Positions 1-10,400 of a DNA stretch of 64,000 nucleotides are shown in pieces (position 1 is the stretch's first letter; each line of letters opens with the position of its first letter). A program made the position numbers and the translations under genes. Location of the stretch: NCBI GenBank assembly GCA_019054805.1, contig JAHQIY010000013.1, positions 2,232,001-2,296,000 on the forward strand, in the 5' to 3' direction. Under the pieces are notes generated by a model that had not been told where the DNA came from, did not search any database, and worked only from the letters and a program-made list of their open reading frames with translations. The stretch comes from Brachionus manjavacas. Its lineage: Eukaryota > Rotifera > Eurotatoria > Ploima > Brachionidae.

Positions 1-640
1 TCATTAATTAATTTTTTTTTACTAGCAGTTATAAAATAATTGCAAAGCAGAAGAAAAAAATTTACTAGCAGAAAGAAATAGATCTCTAAAATAAGAGTGA
101 ATAATAAGAACAACGAATAAAGAATAAGTTGTTGCTATTTATAATGAAATTCTTTATGTCTGATTACGGCACAATGTAAATAATTTTGAATTCTTACATT
201 TCCATATATTTTTATTTTCTAGTATTTTTTGAGCAATATTTAAAAATAAAAAAATGTAAAATTTGCTAATATATTTGTCTAGATAAGGAATTAAATCAAA
301 TGTAAAATTTATTATTTTATTTTTCAATTGACTATTGGGATAACTTTAAAAAACTGTCTTTTAAAAGCAAATCATCATTTAATGATAATAAAAGAAAAAA
401 ACACGAATATTGTTGTGTGATAACCAAATTTGTGGAAAAAAACTGGATATGTGAAAATTATTAATTTGTCTTTTTTTTATTAAATTTGTGGGAGTTTTCA
501 AAATTCTTATCTTCTTACATATAATCCCAAAGAATAATATTTATTTAAAAATTAATAGAAAATAAAGTGATTATTTAATTTTAGTACCAGCAGTAGTAGT
601 AGTAGTGTAAACTGCAGCTTGGAGTCAACCAAGCAGAGCT
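1..640. other. AT-rich non-coding DNA
   Basis: I see no convincing coding exon here on either strand. The stretch is very AT-rich with poly-A and poly-T runs. An 11 bp direct repeat, TTTACTAGCAG, occurs at 18-28 and 61-71. If the NUDT9-type gene starting at 1177 has more 5' exons, this stretch would lie inside a long intron or before the gene. Confidence 0.5.
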
Positions 641-1120
641 CTAATGAGCTATAGCAGTCGCTTTAAATCTTTTCGCCATCCAAAAATCAAGTTTTTTTTT
701 GTATTCTTAGAGTTGATGATTTCTTCCGGTAATTTTTTCTAATCATTGAAAAATCTTTTAATAAAATAAAGTCTGCTTTAAATTAAAAATTTGATCATAA
801 ATTTTAATTTTTTTTAATAATCTAGGAAGACAACTCCTTACTTGCTCTCGCGTAAGGTTCTGTCCGTGTCTTCTCAAGTCATATCTTCGATTTTCCATCT
901 TGGTGTTTAAACTATAATTGATCCCGTAGGTAAAATTAACAATCTTTATTATCTTAAACATTTAAATCAAGTCGCCACGTACTCTTCTTGTTTTTAAGTC
1001 GGTTAAATTTAACTCTGATAGTTCATGAACTGATTTAGACGCTTTTTTTTGTACTTTTTCCAGCGCATTCACATCTTTTTCAAAATAAGGACACCGAGAG
1101 CTAATTTTGATACCGATCGT
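641..1120 (-). pseudogene. Non-LTR retrotransposon relic, RT C-terminal tail
   Basis: Read on the minus strand, this gives the carboxy-terminal tail typical of CR1/Jockey-type reverse transcriptase proteins. From 1120 down to 962 the frame reads CPYFEKDVNALEKVQKKASK, then RRVRGDLI, then a stop. The same frame continues after the stop at 961-758 with RYDLRRHGQNLTRE. After a gap the tail resumes at 738-641 with LPEEIINSKNTKK, and a one-base shift in the A-run near 692-700 is needed to continue to KLDFWMAKRF. The order LEKVQ, RRxRGDLI, RGH-like, LPEEI is that of the family. Stop, gap and frameshift show a dead copy. The family call rests on remembered motif order, not a search. Confidence 0.7.
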
Positions 1121-1176
1121 TTAATAAACCACTTAAAATAAAGTTTTTTTATTTTATAATTTTGTTTTTCAATTAG

Positions 1177-2059
1177 ACCTGATGAATATAGAAAGAAAAT
1201 AAACTTCAATTCATTTGATGATATATCTGGACTTGATCGAACAAGTTGTTTGGGAAATTACATCGTAAAAAATGGCATTCCTTTAAATCCAAAAGGACGA
1301 CAAGGAATTTCAGGTCGCGGCTCTCTCCACTTTTGGGGTCCTAATCATTTCTTTGAGATAATATTCTCAAGGTATAAACAAAAGTTTTATTTTTTATATA
1401 AATATTTAAAAATGATTCATTAAGGCACAAAAAGAATAAATTTGGAAATTATGAATTTGATTTGGAAGGAAAGATAATTCTTGAATTTGTAGTTGCGATG
1501 AAAATGAATTGTAAATGGCGTTTTCCATCAGTAAAATAATTCATCTTTTTTTATTTGATTTAATTCTCTAAAATTTTAATTCCAAAGTTAATGCAAGAGA
1601 AACAATTCAAAATTGAAGAATTAATAGAAGAAAAGCTAATTGGGGAAATTTTCGATATTGACAATGTAGACATTGAAGATATGCGATCAATACTGAACAG
1701 ACCTCTAAATGTTTTTTTTAATTATTTTTTATAAATTGATAAATTTTTTAAAACATGGTCAAAAATTTTAGATTACAAAATACTACAAAGAATCGGGCTA
1801 TAATACAGATAATGCTTGGCTTGAATTTACAGTTTTGAACTATCACGACCAAGGAGATAAAGTTTTCTCTAAATTAAAATTAAAAGTAAATTTATTTTTT
1901 TAAGTTATTAAATTTTTAATTGTTTGACAGGATTTTTATGATGGAAAAAGACTTGAATGGGTCGTAGCCAACGAGTTGACCCTCACAAATTTATCTGACC
2001 AGGATTCTAAACATATCAAGCGTTTGCTAAGACTTCATCAATTTTCAAATTTATTTTAA
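1177..2059 (+). CDS. NUDT9/TRPM2-type ADP-ribose-binding domain (3' exons)
   Basis: Five exons can be joined in one frame: 1177-1371, 1425-1530, 1588-1710, 1772-1885 and 1931-2059, with introns of 45-61 bp and GT/AG ends. The first exon begins inside a codon and has no start, so the 5' part of the gene is missing or lies upstream. The protein carries the family marks PLNPKGRQGISGRGSL followed by GPNH, and later NTDNAW and NYHD. The spacing and the GSL and PLNP wording resemble the C-terminal NUDT9-H domain of the TRPM2 calcium channel more than the free enzyme NUDT9. In those proteins the domain binds or hydrolyses ADP-ribose. The Nudix box is degenerate: the usual PGG is PSL, and REFGEE is replaced by EKLIGE, so hydrolysis is unlikely. 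No channel segments were found upstream in this window. It could be a TRPM2 end, a truncated gene or a free NUDT9-like protein. Confidence 0.8.
2050..2055 (-). promoter_or_regulatory. Possible poly(A) signal of the SAM synthetase gene
   Basis: AATAAA on the minus strand lies about 60 bp past the stop codon of the S-adenosylmethionine synthetase gene. It falls inside the last codons of the convergent NUDT9-type gene, so the two transcripts would overlap if it is used. Confidence 0.4.
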
Positions 2060-2100
2060 TATTTAACAGAAAATTATTCGTTTGATTCTTAAATTTATAA

Positions 2101-2106
2101 AATAAA
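2101..2106 (+). promoter_or_regulatory. Possible poly(A) signal of the NUDT9-type gene
   Basis: AATAAA on the plus strand lies 42 bp after the TAA stop at 2057-2059, a normal distance for an animal gene. It is only 10 bp before the end of the convergent gene's coding region. Confidence 0.45.
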
Positions 2107-2115
2107 ATTTTAAGA

Positions 2116-3402
2116 TCAGAACACAAGTTTTTTCGCTTTTTCCCAAGTAAACTCATCTCTGCCAAAATGTCCATAACAACTTGTTTTTTTATAGATTGGT
2201 TTTTTCAAATCCAGCTGCCTTGGAAAAAAGAATCATCATGTTTTTTTTATCTTAATTTTTGAAAATTACTCTATTATTTTTCCGGGTCTTAGATCGAAAT
2301 TGTTTTTGACAATTTCTAAAAGCTCCAATTCTGATTTGGTAGATGATCCATAGGAGAAAATAGTGATCGAAAGTGGATGAGCGACTCCAATCGCATATGA
2401 AAGTTGTACCAATACTCGACTGCACAAGCCTGCCTTGACCAAAGATTTAGCTACCCATCTAGCAGCATAGGCACCACTTCTGTCTACTTTAGTGTAATCT
2501 TTACCAGAAAAAGCTCCACCACCATGAGCACCCCAGCCACCATAAGTGTCCACAATTATCTTTCGACCAGTCAAACCGGTATCACATTGGGGACCACCTA
2601 TAATAAATCTTCCAATCGGGTTTAAATGATAAATTGTTCTCTCGTCCAAGTACCGAGAGGGTATACTTGGTTTTATGACTTTTTCCATTAAATCTTGTCT
2701 TACTTGTTCCAAACTAACATCTGGTGAGTGCTGAGCAGAAATCACAATTGTGTGAATGCGAACTGGAAGACAACTTCCATCTGAAATTCTATACTCAACA
2801 GTGACTTGAGTTTTTGAGTCTGGTCGTGCCCATGACAAAGTACCATCGCGTCTCAAATCGGCTATTTTTTTATTCAATTTATGAGCTAACATTATTGTTA
2901 ATGGCATACACTCCTCTGTTTCATCAGTGGCATATCCAAACATTAGACCTTGATCTCCAGCTCCTAAATTTTCAGCTTTTTGATCTAAATGCAAACATTG
3001 AGCAATGTCAGGACTCTGTTCATCTATAGACAAAAGAACACTGCAAATGTGATAATCAAATCCTTTTCTATCATCATCATAGCCAATTTGTTTAATGGTA
3101 TCGCGAATTACTTTTTGGTAGTCTATATGCGCTCGGGAACTAACTTCTCCCCCAACCAAAATCATGCCAGTTTTGCAAAATGTTTCTTTTTGTGTTTCAA
3201 GATTATTTGTTATTTAATTTAAGGTAGGTTTCAAAATACCACAAGCTACTCTGGAATTAGGGTCCTTTTCCAAATGAGCGTCTAGAATAGCATCACTGAT
3301 TTGGTCGCATATCTTATCTGGATTTCCTTCACCTACTGACTCACTTGTGAATAAGAATGTGTCAGTTTGATCAGGCTTCATTTTTTTAGAAGCATTTTCC
3401 AT
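2116..3402 (-). CDS. S-adenosylmethionine synthetase (methionine adenosyltransferase)
   Basis: The enzyme makes S-adenosylmethionine, the main methyl donor, from ATP and methionine in the cytosol. Three exons (3402-3240, 3185-2270, 2218-2116) join in frame across introns of 54 and 51 bp to give 393 residues, against about 395 for animal enzymes. The ATG at 3402 has the context ACCATGG. Visible signatures are [56 protein letters not shown] and the C-terminal YGHFGRD. Splicing restores [11 protein letters not shown] and KIIEQLDLKKP exactly as in the family. Two residues are odd. The GHPDK signature near the N terminus reads GNPDK, so the active-site His is Asn, and GGPxGD reads GGPQCD. The rest of the protein looks well conserved and has no stop, so it is not an ordinary pseudogene. 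It converges on the NUDT9-type gene. Confidence 0.96.
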
Positions 3403-4256
3403 GGTTTTTATAAGTTAATTGTTAGCATGCAAATTTTTTATTTTTTTAATTAAAGACTTTTAGTAGTTACATTGGTTTTTTAAGTGCATTTTTTTAAGCT
3501 GATTTTATCTAATTTTTTTTGTTTAAATCAAAAATAGAATTTTAAAATTAGATTATTCTATGAATTTTTAATTGCTATTTTTAGTCAACAAATAAAAATT
3601 TTTTCAGATTTAAAAAAATTTAGTTTTAAGTTTTTGTCGATTTTATTCTAAAAATTTTAAAATCATGATCAGTTTTTTTTATAAATAAATAAATATTTTT
3701 TCTAAAAAAAGAGATATTAAAAAAGGAATATTTTATTTTTGACTAAAAAAAGCCCGTATTAATATGGGACTAAGTCTCTTTTTAATCATGGGATCCCCCC
3801 GTGAATGGCACTCTCGGTATCAGTTCAATTGATTTAAATGATGAATCTTGCTAACATTATAAAACAAAATATAATTAACATTCCACCTTAAACTTTTGCA
3901 GCAATGTGGCTTTTTTTTTAAATTAGAGACAGAAAAACAATCAAAATAGCCTGGCTGAATACGAATTATTCAAAATATTATATTATTATGGTAAAAAAAT
4001 GTATGGCTGGGAGAAACCAAAAAAATGACCACTTTTCCAAAATCTAAAAATAATGGGTATTTCATGTTATTATCGAATAACTTAAGATCTATAGGGAATT
4101 ATCTTCAAATTTTGTACAATTTAGTTTAAAATTTTAAATTAATATCTTTTTGAACAAAATCTTTATTTTAAGTCTTGATTTTGAGTATTTTTATAGTTTT
4201 AGTGCTAGTTCTTTTCTATTTTGATAATTTCTGGCTGAACAATGGAAAGATAGAAA
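3403..4256. other. Intergenic DNA upstream of SAM synthetase
   Basis: This AT-rich stretch should hold the promoter of the S-adenosylmethionine synthetase gene, but I cannot point to a specific element. I see no open frame with recognisable similarity. The only clear structure is the hairpin cluster listed at 3753-3803. Confidence 0.5.
3753..3803. other. Cluster of small inverted repeats
   Basis: Two hairpins lie close together in otherwise featureless AT-rich DNA. At 3753-3768 a 16 bp near-palindrome CCCGTATTAATATGGG pairs along its length with one G-T pair. At 3787-3803 a six-pair stem CATGGG/CCCGTG (one wobble) closes a five-base loop. A short GACT/AGTC pair lies between them. The island is locally more GC-rich than its surroundings. 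It might be part of a structured RNA or a protein site. I recognise no known RNA family. Confidence 0.35.
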
Positions 4257-4451
4257 TTAAAATATTTGTTTAAAAGCTAAAGGTATTTTCGTCAGATACC
4301 TCTTTTAAATATCCTCTATGAATTCTTCTCTTTTTCAGAATTTGTCACATGGATTGAAATCTGGTGATATGGGTGGCCAATTTGATTGTAAAATAAATCT
4401 AAATAATTTTTTTTCACACCATTTTTGACTTGATGCAGAGTTGATTAAAAG
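4257..4451 (-). pseudogene. Mariner-like DDE transposase relic
   Basis: On the minus strand a single frame of 65 codons with two internal stops reads QKWCEKKLFRFI, then NWPPISPDFNPCDKF, then KREEFIEDI. The block WPPxSPDxNP is the well-known motif around the third catalytic acidic residue of Tc1/mariner transposases, and the preceding QKW...F is typical of the mariner side. Only this C-terminal part remains. It ends about 30 bp before the first satellite copy. Confidence 0.75.
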
Positions 4452-4479
4452 TCAATCTAATAAATAATTGTAATTTGGT

Positions 4480-7400
4480 GTCAAAGATACGAAAAGTTAT
4501 GCACTTGCAAAACTTGCAAGTAATTACCAGTCACTTAGTTTGCAAGTAAGTGCAGAATGGTCAATTTTCTAGCTACGATAATGATTAATAGCTCAAATTC
4601 AAGAGCTCAAAAAGTTCTACATGATACAATTTACAGGAGTCAAAAAAGTTAAAAGGACAAGATTTTAGGCGACTTCGAAAAAGAGCAAAAAACCCATTTT
4701 TTGACGTTTTTCAGATAGGTTTTTTGCAATGAATTTTTCGAATTATGAAAAACCGAAGATACCATTAGATAGATCTTGAGATTTTCTTGCCTTTGGCTTT
4801 TACAGATAAAAAAAGGTCAAAGATACGAAAAGTTATGCACTTGGGAAACTTGCAAGTAATTACCAGTCACTTAGTTTGCAAGTAAGTGCAGAATGGTCAA
4901 TTTTCTAGCTACGATAATGATTAATAGCTCAAATTCAAGAGCTCAAAAAGTTCTACATGATACAATTTACAGGAGTCAAAAAAGTTAAAAGGACAAGATT
5001 TTAGGCGACTTCGAAAAAGAGCAAAAAACCCATTTTTTGACGTTTTTCAGATAGGTTTTTTGCAATGAATTTTTCGAATTATGAAAAACCGAAGATACCA
5101 CTAGATAGATCTTGAGATTTTCTTGCCTTTGGCTTTTACAGATCAAAAAAAGGTCAAAGATACGAAAAGTTATGCACTTGGGAAACTTGCAAGTAATTAC
5201 CAGTCACTTAGTTTGCAAGTAAGTGCAGAATGGTCAATTTTTTAGCTACGATAATGATTAATAGCTCAAATTCAAGAGCTCAAAAAGTTCTACATGATAC
5301 AATTTACAGGAGTCAAAAAAGTTAAAAGGACAAGATTTTAGGCGACTTCGAAAAAGAGCAAAAAACCCATTTTTTGACGTTTTTCAGATAGGTTTTTTGC
5401 AATGAATTTTTCGAATTATGAAAAACCGAAGATACCATTAGATAGATCTTGAGATTTTCTTGCCTTTGGCTTTTACAGATCAAAAAAAGGTCAAAGATAC
5501 GAAAAGTTATGCACTTGGGAAACTTGCAAGTAATTACCAGTCACTTAGTTTGCAAGTAAGTGCAGAATGGTCAATTTTCTAGCTACGATAATGATTAATA
5601 GCTCAAATTCAAGAGCTCAAAAAGTTCTACATGATACAATTTACAGGAGTCAAAAAAGTTAAAAGGACAAGATTTTAGGCGACTTCGAAAAAGAGCAAAA
5701 AACCCATTTTTTGACGTTTTTCAGATAGGTTTTTTGCAATGAATTTTTCGAATTATGAAAAACCGAAGATACCACTAGATAGATCTTGAGATTTTCTTGC
5801 CTTTGGCTTTTACAGATCAAAAAAAGGTCAAAGATACGAAAAGTTATGCACTTGGGAAACTTGCAAGTAATTACCAGTCACTTAGTTTGCAAGTAAGTGC
5901 AGAATGGTCAATTTTTTAGCTACGATAATGATTAATAGCTCAAATTCAAGAGCTCAAAAAGTTCTACATGATACAATTTACAGGAGTCAAAAAAGTTAAA
6001 AGGACAAGATTTTAGGCGACTTCGAAAAAGAGCAAAAAACCCATTTTTTGACGTTTTTCAGATAGGTTTTTTGCAATGAATTTTTCGAATTATGAAAAAC
6101 CGAAGATACCATTAGATAGATCTTGAGATTTTCTTGCCTTTGGCTTTTACAGATCAAAAAAAGGTCAAAGATACGAAAAGTTATGCACTTGGGAAACTTG
6201 CAAGTAATTACCAGTCACTTAGTTTGCAAGTAAGTGCAGAATGGTCAATTTTTTAGCTACGATAATGATTAATAGCTCAAATTCAAGAGCTCAAAAAGTT
6301 CTACATGATACAATTTACAGGAGTCAAAAAAGTTAAAAGGACAAGATTTTAGGCGACTTCGAAAAAGAGCAAAAAACCCATTTTTTGACGTTTTTCAGAT
6401 AGGTTTTTTGCAATGAATTTTTCGAATTATGAAAAACCGAAGATACCACTAGATAGATCTTGAGATTTTCTTGCCTTTGGCTTTTACAGATCAAAAAAAG
6501 GTCAAAGATACGAAAAGTTATGCACTTGGGAAACTTGCAAGTAATTACCAGTCACTTAGTTTGCAAGTAAGTGCAGAATGGTCAATTTTCTAGCTACGAT
6601 AATGATTAATAGCTCAAATTCAAGAGCTCAAAAAGTTCTACATGATACAATTTACAGGAGTCAAAAAAGTTAAAAGGACAAGATTTTAGGCGACTTCGAA
6701 AAAGAGCAAAAAACCCATTTTTTGACGTTTTTCAGATAGGTTTTTTGCAATGAATTTTTCGAATTATGAAAAACCGAAGATACCACTAGATAGATCTTGA
6801 GATTTTCTTGCCTTTGGCTTTTACAGATCAAAAAAAGGTCAAAGATACGAAAAGTTATGCACTTGGGAAACTTGCAAGTAATTACCAGTCACTTAGTTTG
6901 CAAGTAAGTGCAGAATGGTCAATTTTTTAGCTACGATAATGATTAATAGCTCAAATTCAAGAGCTCAAAAAGTTCTACATGATACAATTTACAGGAGTCA
7001 AAAAAGTTAAAAGGACAAGATTTTAGGCGACTTCGAAAAAGAGCAAAAAACCCATTTTTTGACGTTTTTCAGATAGGTTTTTTGCAATGAATTTTTCGAA
7101 TTATGAAAAACCGAAGATACCATTAGATAGATCTTGAGATTTTCTTGCCTTTGGCTTTTACAGATCAAAAAAAGGTCAAAGATACGAAAAGTTATGCACT
7201 TGGGAAACTTGCAAGTAATTACCAGTCACTTAGTTTGCAAGTAAGTGCAGAATGGTCAATTTTTTAGCTACGATAATGATTAATAGCTCAAATTCAAGAG
7301 CTCAAAAAGTTCTACATGATACAATTTACAGGAGTCAAAAAAGTTAAAAGGACAAGATTTTAGGCGACTTCGAAAAAGAGCAAAAAACCCATTTTTTGAC

Positions 7401-10400
7401 GTTTTTCAGATAGGTTTTTTGCAATGAATTTTTCGAATTATGAAAAACCGAAGATACCATTAGATAGATCTTGAGATTTTCTTGCCTTTGGCTTTTACAG
7501 ATCAAAAAAAGGTCAAAGATACGAAAAGTTATGCACTTGGGAAACTTGCAAGTAATTACCAGTCACTTAGTTTGCAAGTAAGTGCAGAATGGTCAATTTT
7601 TTAGCTACGATAATGATTAATAGCTCAAATTCAAGAGCTCAAAAAGTTCTACATGATACAATTTACAGGAGTCAAAAAAGTTAAAAGGACAAGATTTTAG
7701 GCGACTTCGAAAAAGAGCAAAAAACCCATTTTTTGACGTTTTTCAGATAGGTTTTTTGCAATGAATTTTTCGAATTATGAAAAACCGAAGATACCATTAG
7801 ATAGATCTTGAGATTTTCTTGCCTTTGGCTTTTACAGATCAAAAAAAGGTCAAAGATACGAAAAGTTATGCACTTGGGAAACTTGCAAGTAATTACCAGT
7901 CACTTAGTTTGCAAGTAAGTGCAGAATGGTCAATTTTTTAGCTACGATAATGATTAATAGCTCAAATTCAAGAGCTCAAAAAGTTCTACATGATACAATT
8001 TACAGGAGTCAAAAAAGTTAAAAGGACAAGATTTTAGGCGACTTCGAAAAAGAGCAAAAAACCCATTTTTTGACGTTTTTCAGATAGGTTTTTTGCAATG
8101 AATTTTTCGAATTATGAAAAACCGAAGATACCACTAGATAGATCTTGAGATTTTCTTGCCTTTGGCTTTTACAGATCAAAAAAAGGTCAAAGATACGAAA
8201 AGTTATGCACTTGGGAAACTTGCAAGTAATTACCAGTCACTTAGTTTGCAAGTAAGTGCAGAATGGTCAATTTTTTAGCTACGATAATGATTAATAGCTC
8301 AAATTCAAGAGCTCAAAAAGTTCTACATGATACAATTTACAGGAGTCAAAAAAGTTAAAAGGACAAGATTTTAGGCGACTTCGAAAAAGAGCAAAAAACC
8401 CATTTTTTGACGTTTTTCAGATAGGTTTTTTGCAATGAATTTTTCGAATTATGAAAAACCGAAGATACCATTAGATAGATCTTGAGATTTTCTTGCCTTT
8501 GGCTTTTACAGATAAAAAAAGGTCAAAGATACGAAAAGTTATGCACTTGGGAAACTTGCAAGTAATTACCAGTCACTTAGTTTGCAAGTAAGTGCAGAAT
8601 GGTCAATTTTTTAGCTACGATAATGATTAATAGCTCAAATTCAAGAGCTCAAAAAGTTCTACATGATACAATTTACAGGAGTCAAAAAAGTTAAAAGGAC
8701 AAGATTTTAGGCGACTTCGAAAAAGAGCAAAAAACCCATTTTTTGACGTTTTTCAGATAGGTTTTTTGCAATGAATTTTTCGAATTATGAAAAACCGAAG
8801 ATACCACTAGATAGATCTTGAGATTTTCTTGCCTTTGGCTTTTACAGATCAAAAAAAGGTCAAAGATACGAAAAGTTATGCACTTGGGAAACTTGCAAGT
8901 AATTACCAGTCACTTAGTTTGCAAGTAAGTGCAGAATGGTCAATTTTTTAGCTACGATAATGATTAATAGCTCAAATTCAAGAGCTCAAAAAGTTCTACA
9001 TGATACAATTTACAGGAGTCAAAAAAGTTAAAAGGACAAGATTTTAGGCGACTTCGAAAAAGAGCAAAAAACCCATTTTTTGACGTTTTTCAGATAGGTT
9101 TTTTGCAATGAATTTTTCGAATTATGAAAAACCGAAGATACCACTAGATAGATCTTGAGATTTTCTTGCCTTTGGCTTTTACAGATCAAAAAAGGTCAAA
9201 GATACGAAAAGTTATGCACTTGGGAAACTTGCAAGTAATTACCAGTCACTTAGTTTGCAAGTAAGTGCAGAATGGTCAATTTTTTAGCTACGATAATGAT
9301 TAATAGCTCAAATTCAAGAGCTCAAAAAGTTCTACATGATACAATTTACAGGAGTCAAAAAAGTTAAAAGGACAAGATTTTAGGCGACTTCGAAAAAGAG
9401 CAAAAAACCCATTTTTTGACGTTTTTCAGATAGGTTTTTTGCAATGAATTTTTCGAATTATGAAAAACCGAAGATACCACTAGATAGATCTTGAGATTTT
9501 CTTGCCTTTGGCTTTTACAGATCAAAAAAAGGTCAAAGATACGAAAAGTTATGCACTTGGGAAACTTGCAAGTAATTACCAGTCACTTAGTTTGCAAGTA
9601 AGTGCAGAATGGTCAATTTTCTAGCTACGATAATGATTAATAGCTCAAATTCAAGAGCTCAAAAAGTTCTACATGATACAATTTACAGGAGTCAAAAAAG
9701 TTAAAAGGACAAGATTTTAGGCGACTTCGAAAAAGAGCAAAAAACCCATTTTTTGACGTTTTTCAGATAGGTTTTTTGCAATGAATTTTTCGAATTATGA
9801 AAAACCGAAGATACCATTAGATAGATCTTGAGATTTTCTTGCCTTTGGCTTTTACAGATAAAAAAAGGTCAAAGATACGAAAAGTTATGCACTTGGGAAA
9901 CTTGCAAGTAATTACCAGTCACTTAGTTTGCAAGTAAGTGCAGAATGGTCAATTTTTTAGCTACGATAATGATTAATAGCTCAAATTCAAGAGCTCAAAA
10001 AGTTCTACATGATACAATTTACAGGAGTCAAAAAAGTTAAAAGGACAAGATTTTAGGCGACTTCGAAAAAGAGCAAAAAACCCATTTTTTGACGTTTTTC
10101 AGATAGGTTTTTTGCAATGAATTTTTCGAATTATGAAAAACCGAAGATACCATTAGATAGATCTTGAGATTTTCTTGCCTTTGGCTTTTACAGATCAAAA
10201 AAAGGTCAAAGATACGAAAAGTTATGCACTTGGGAAACTTGCAAGTAATTACCAGTCACTTAGTTTGCAAGTAAGTGCAGAATGGTCAATTTTTTAGCTA
10301 CGATAATGATTAATAGCTCAAATTCAAGAGCTCAAAAAGTTCTACATGATACAATTTACAGGAGTCAAAAAAGTTAAAAGGACAAGATTTTAGGCGACTT

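Noticed and set aside
642-760. A plus-strand hydrophobic frame resembling a TRPM membrane segment (KFFFVFLELMISS)
   Set aside because: The minus strand of the same bases reads as a retrotransposon tail, and there is no room for the other channel segments.
2404-3222. Plus-strand open frames over the SAM synthetase gene
   Set aside because: They are shadows of the minus-strand gene and show no family motifs.
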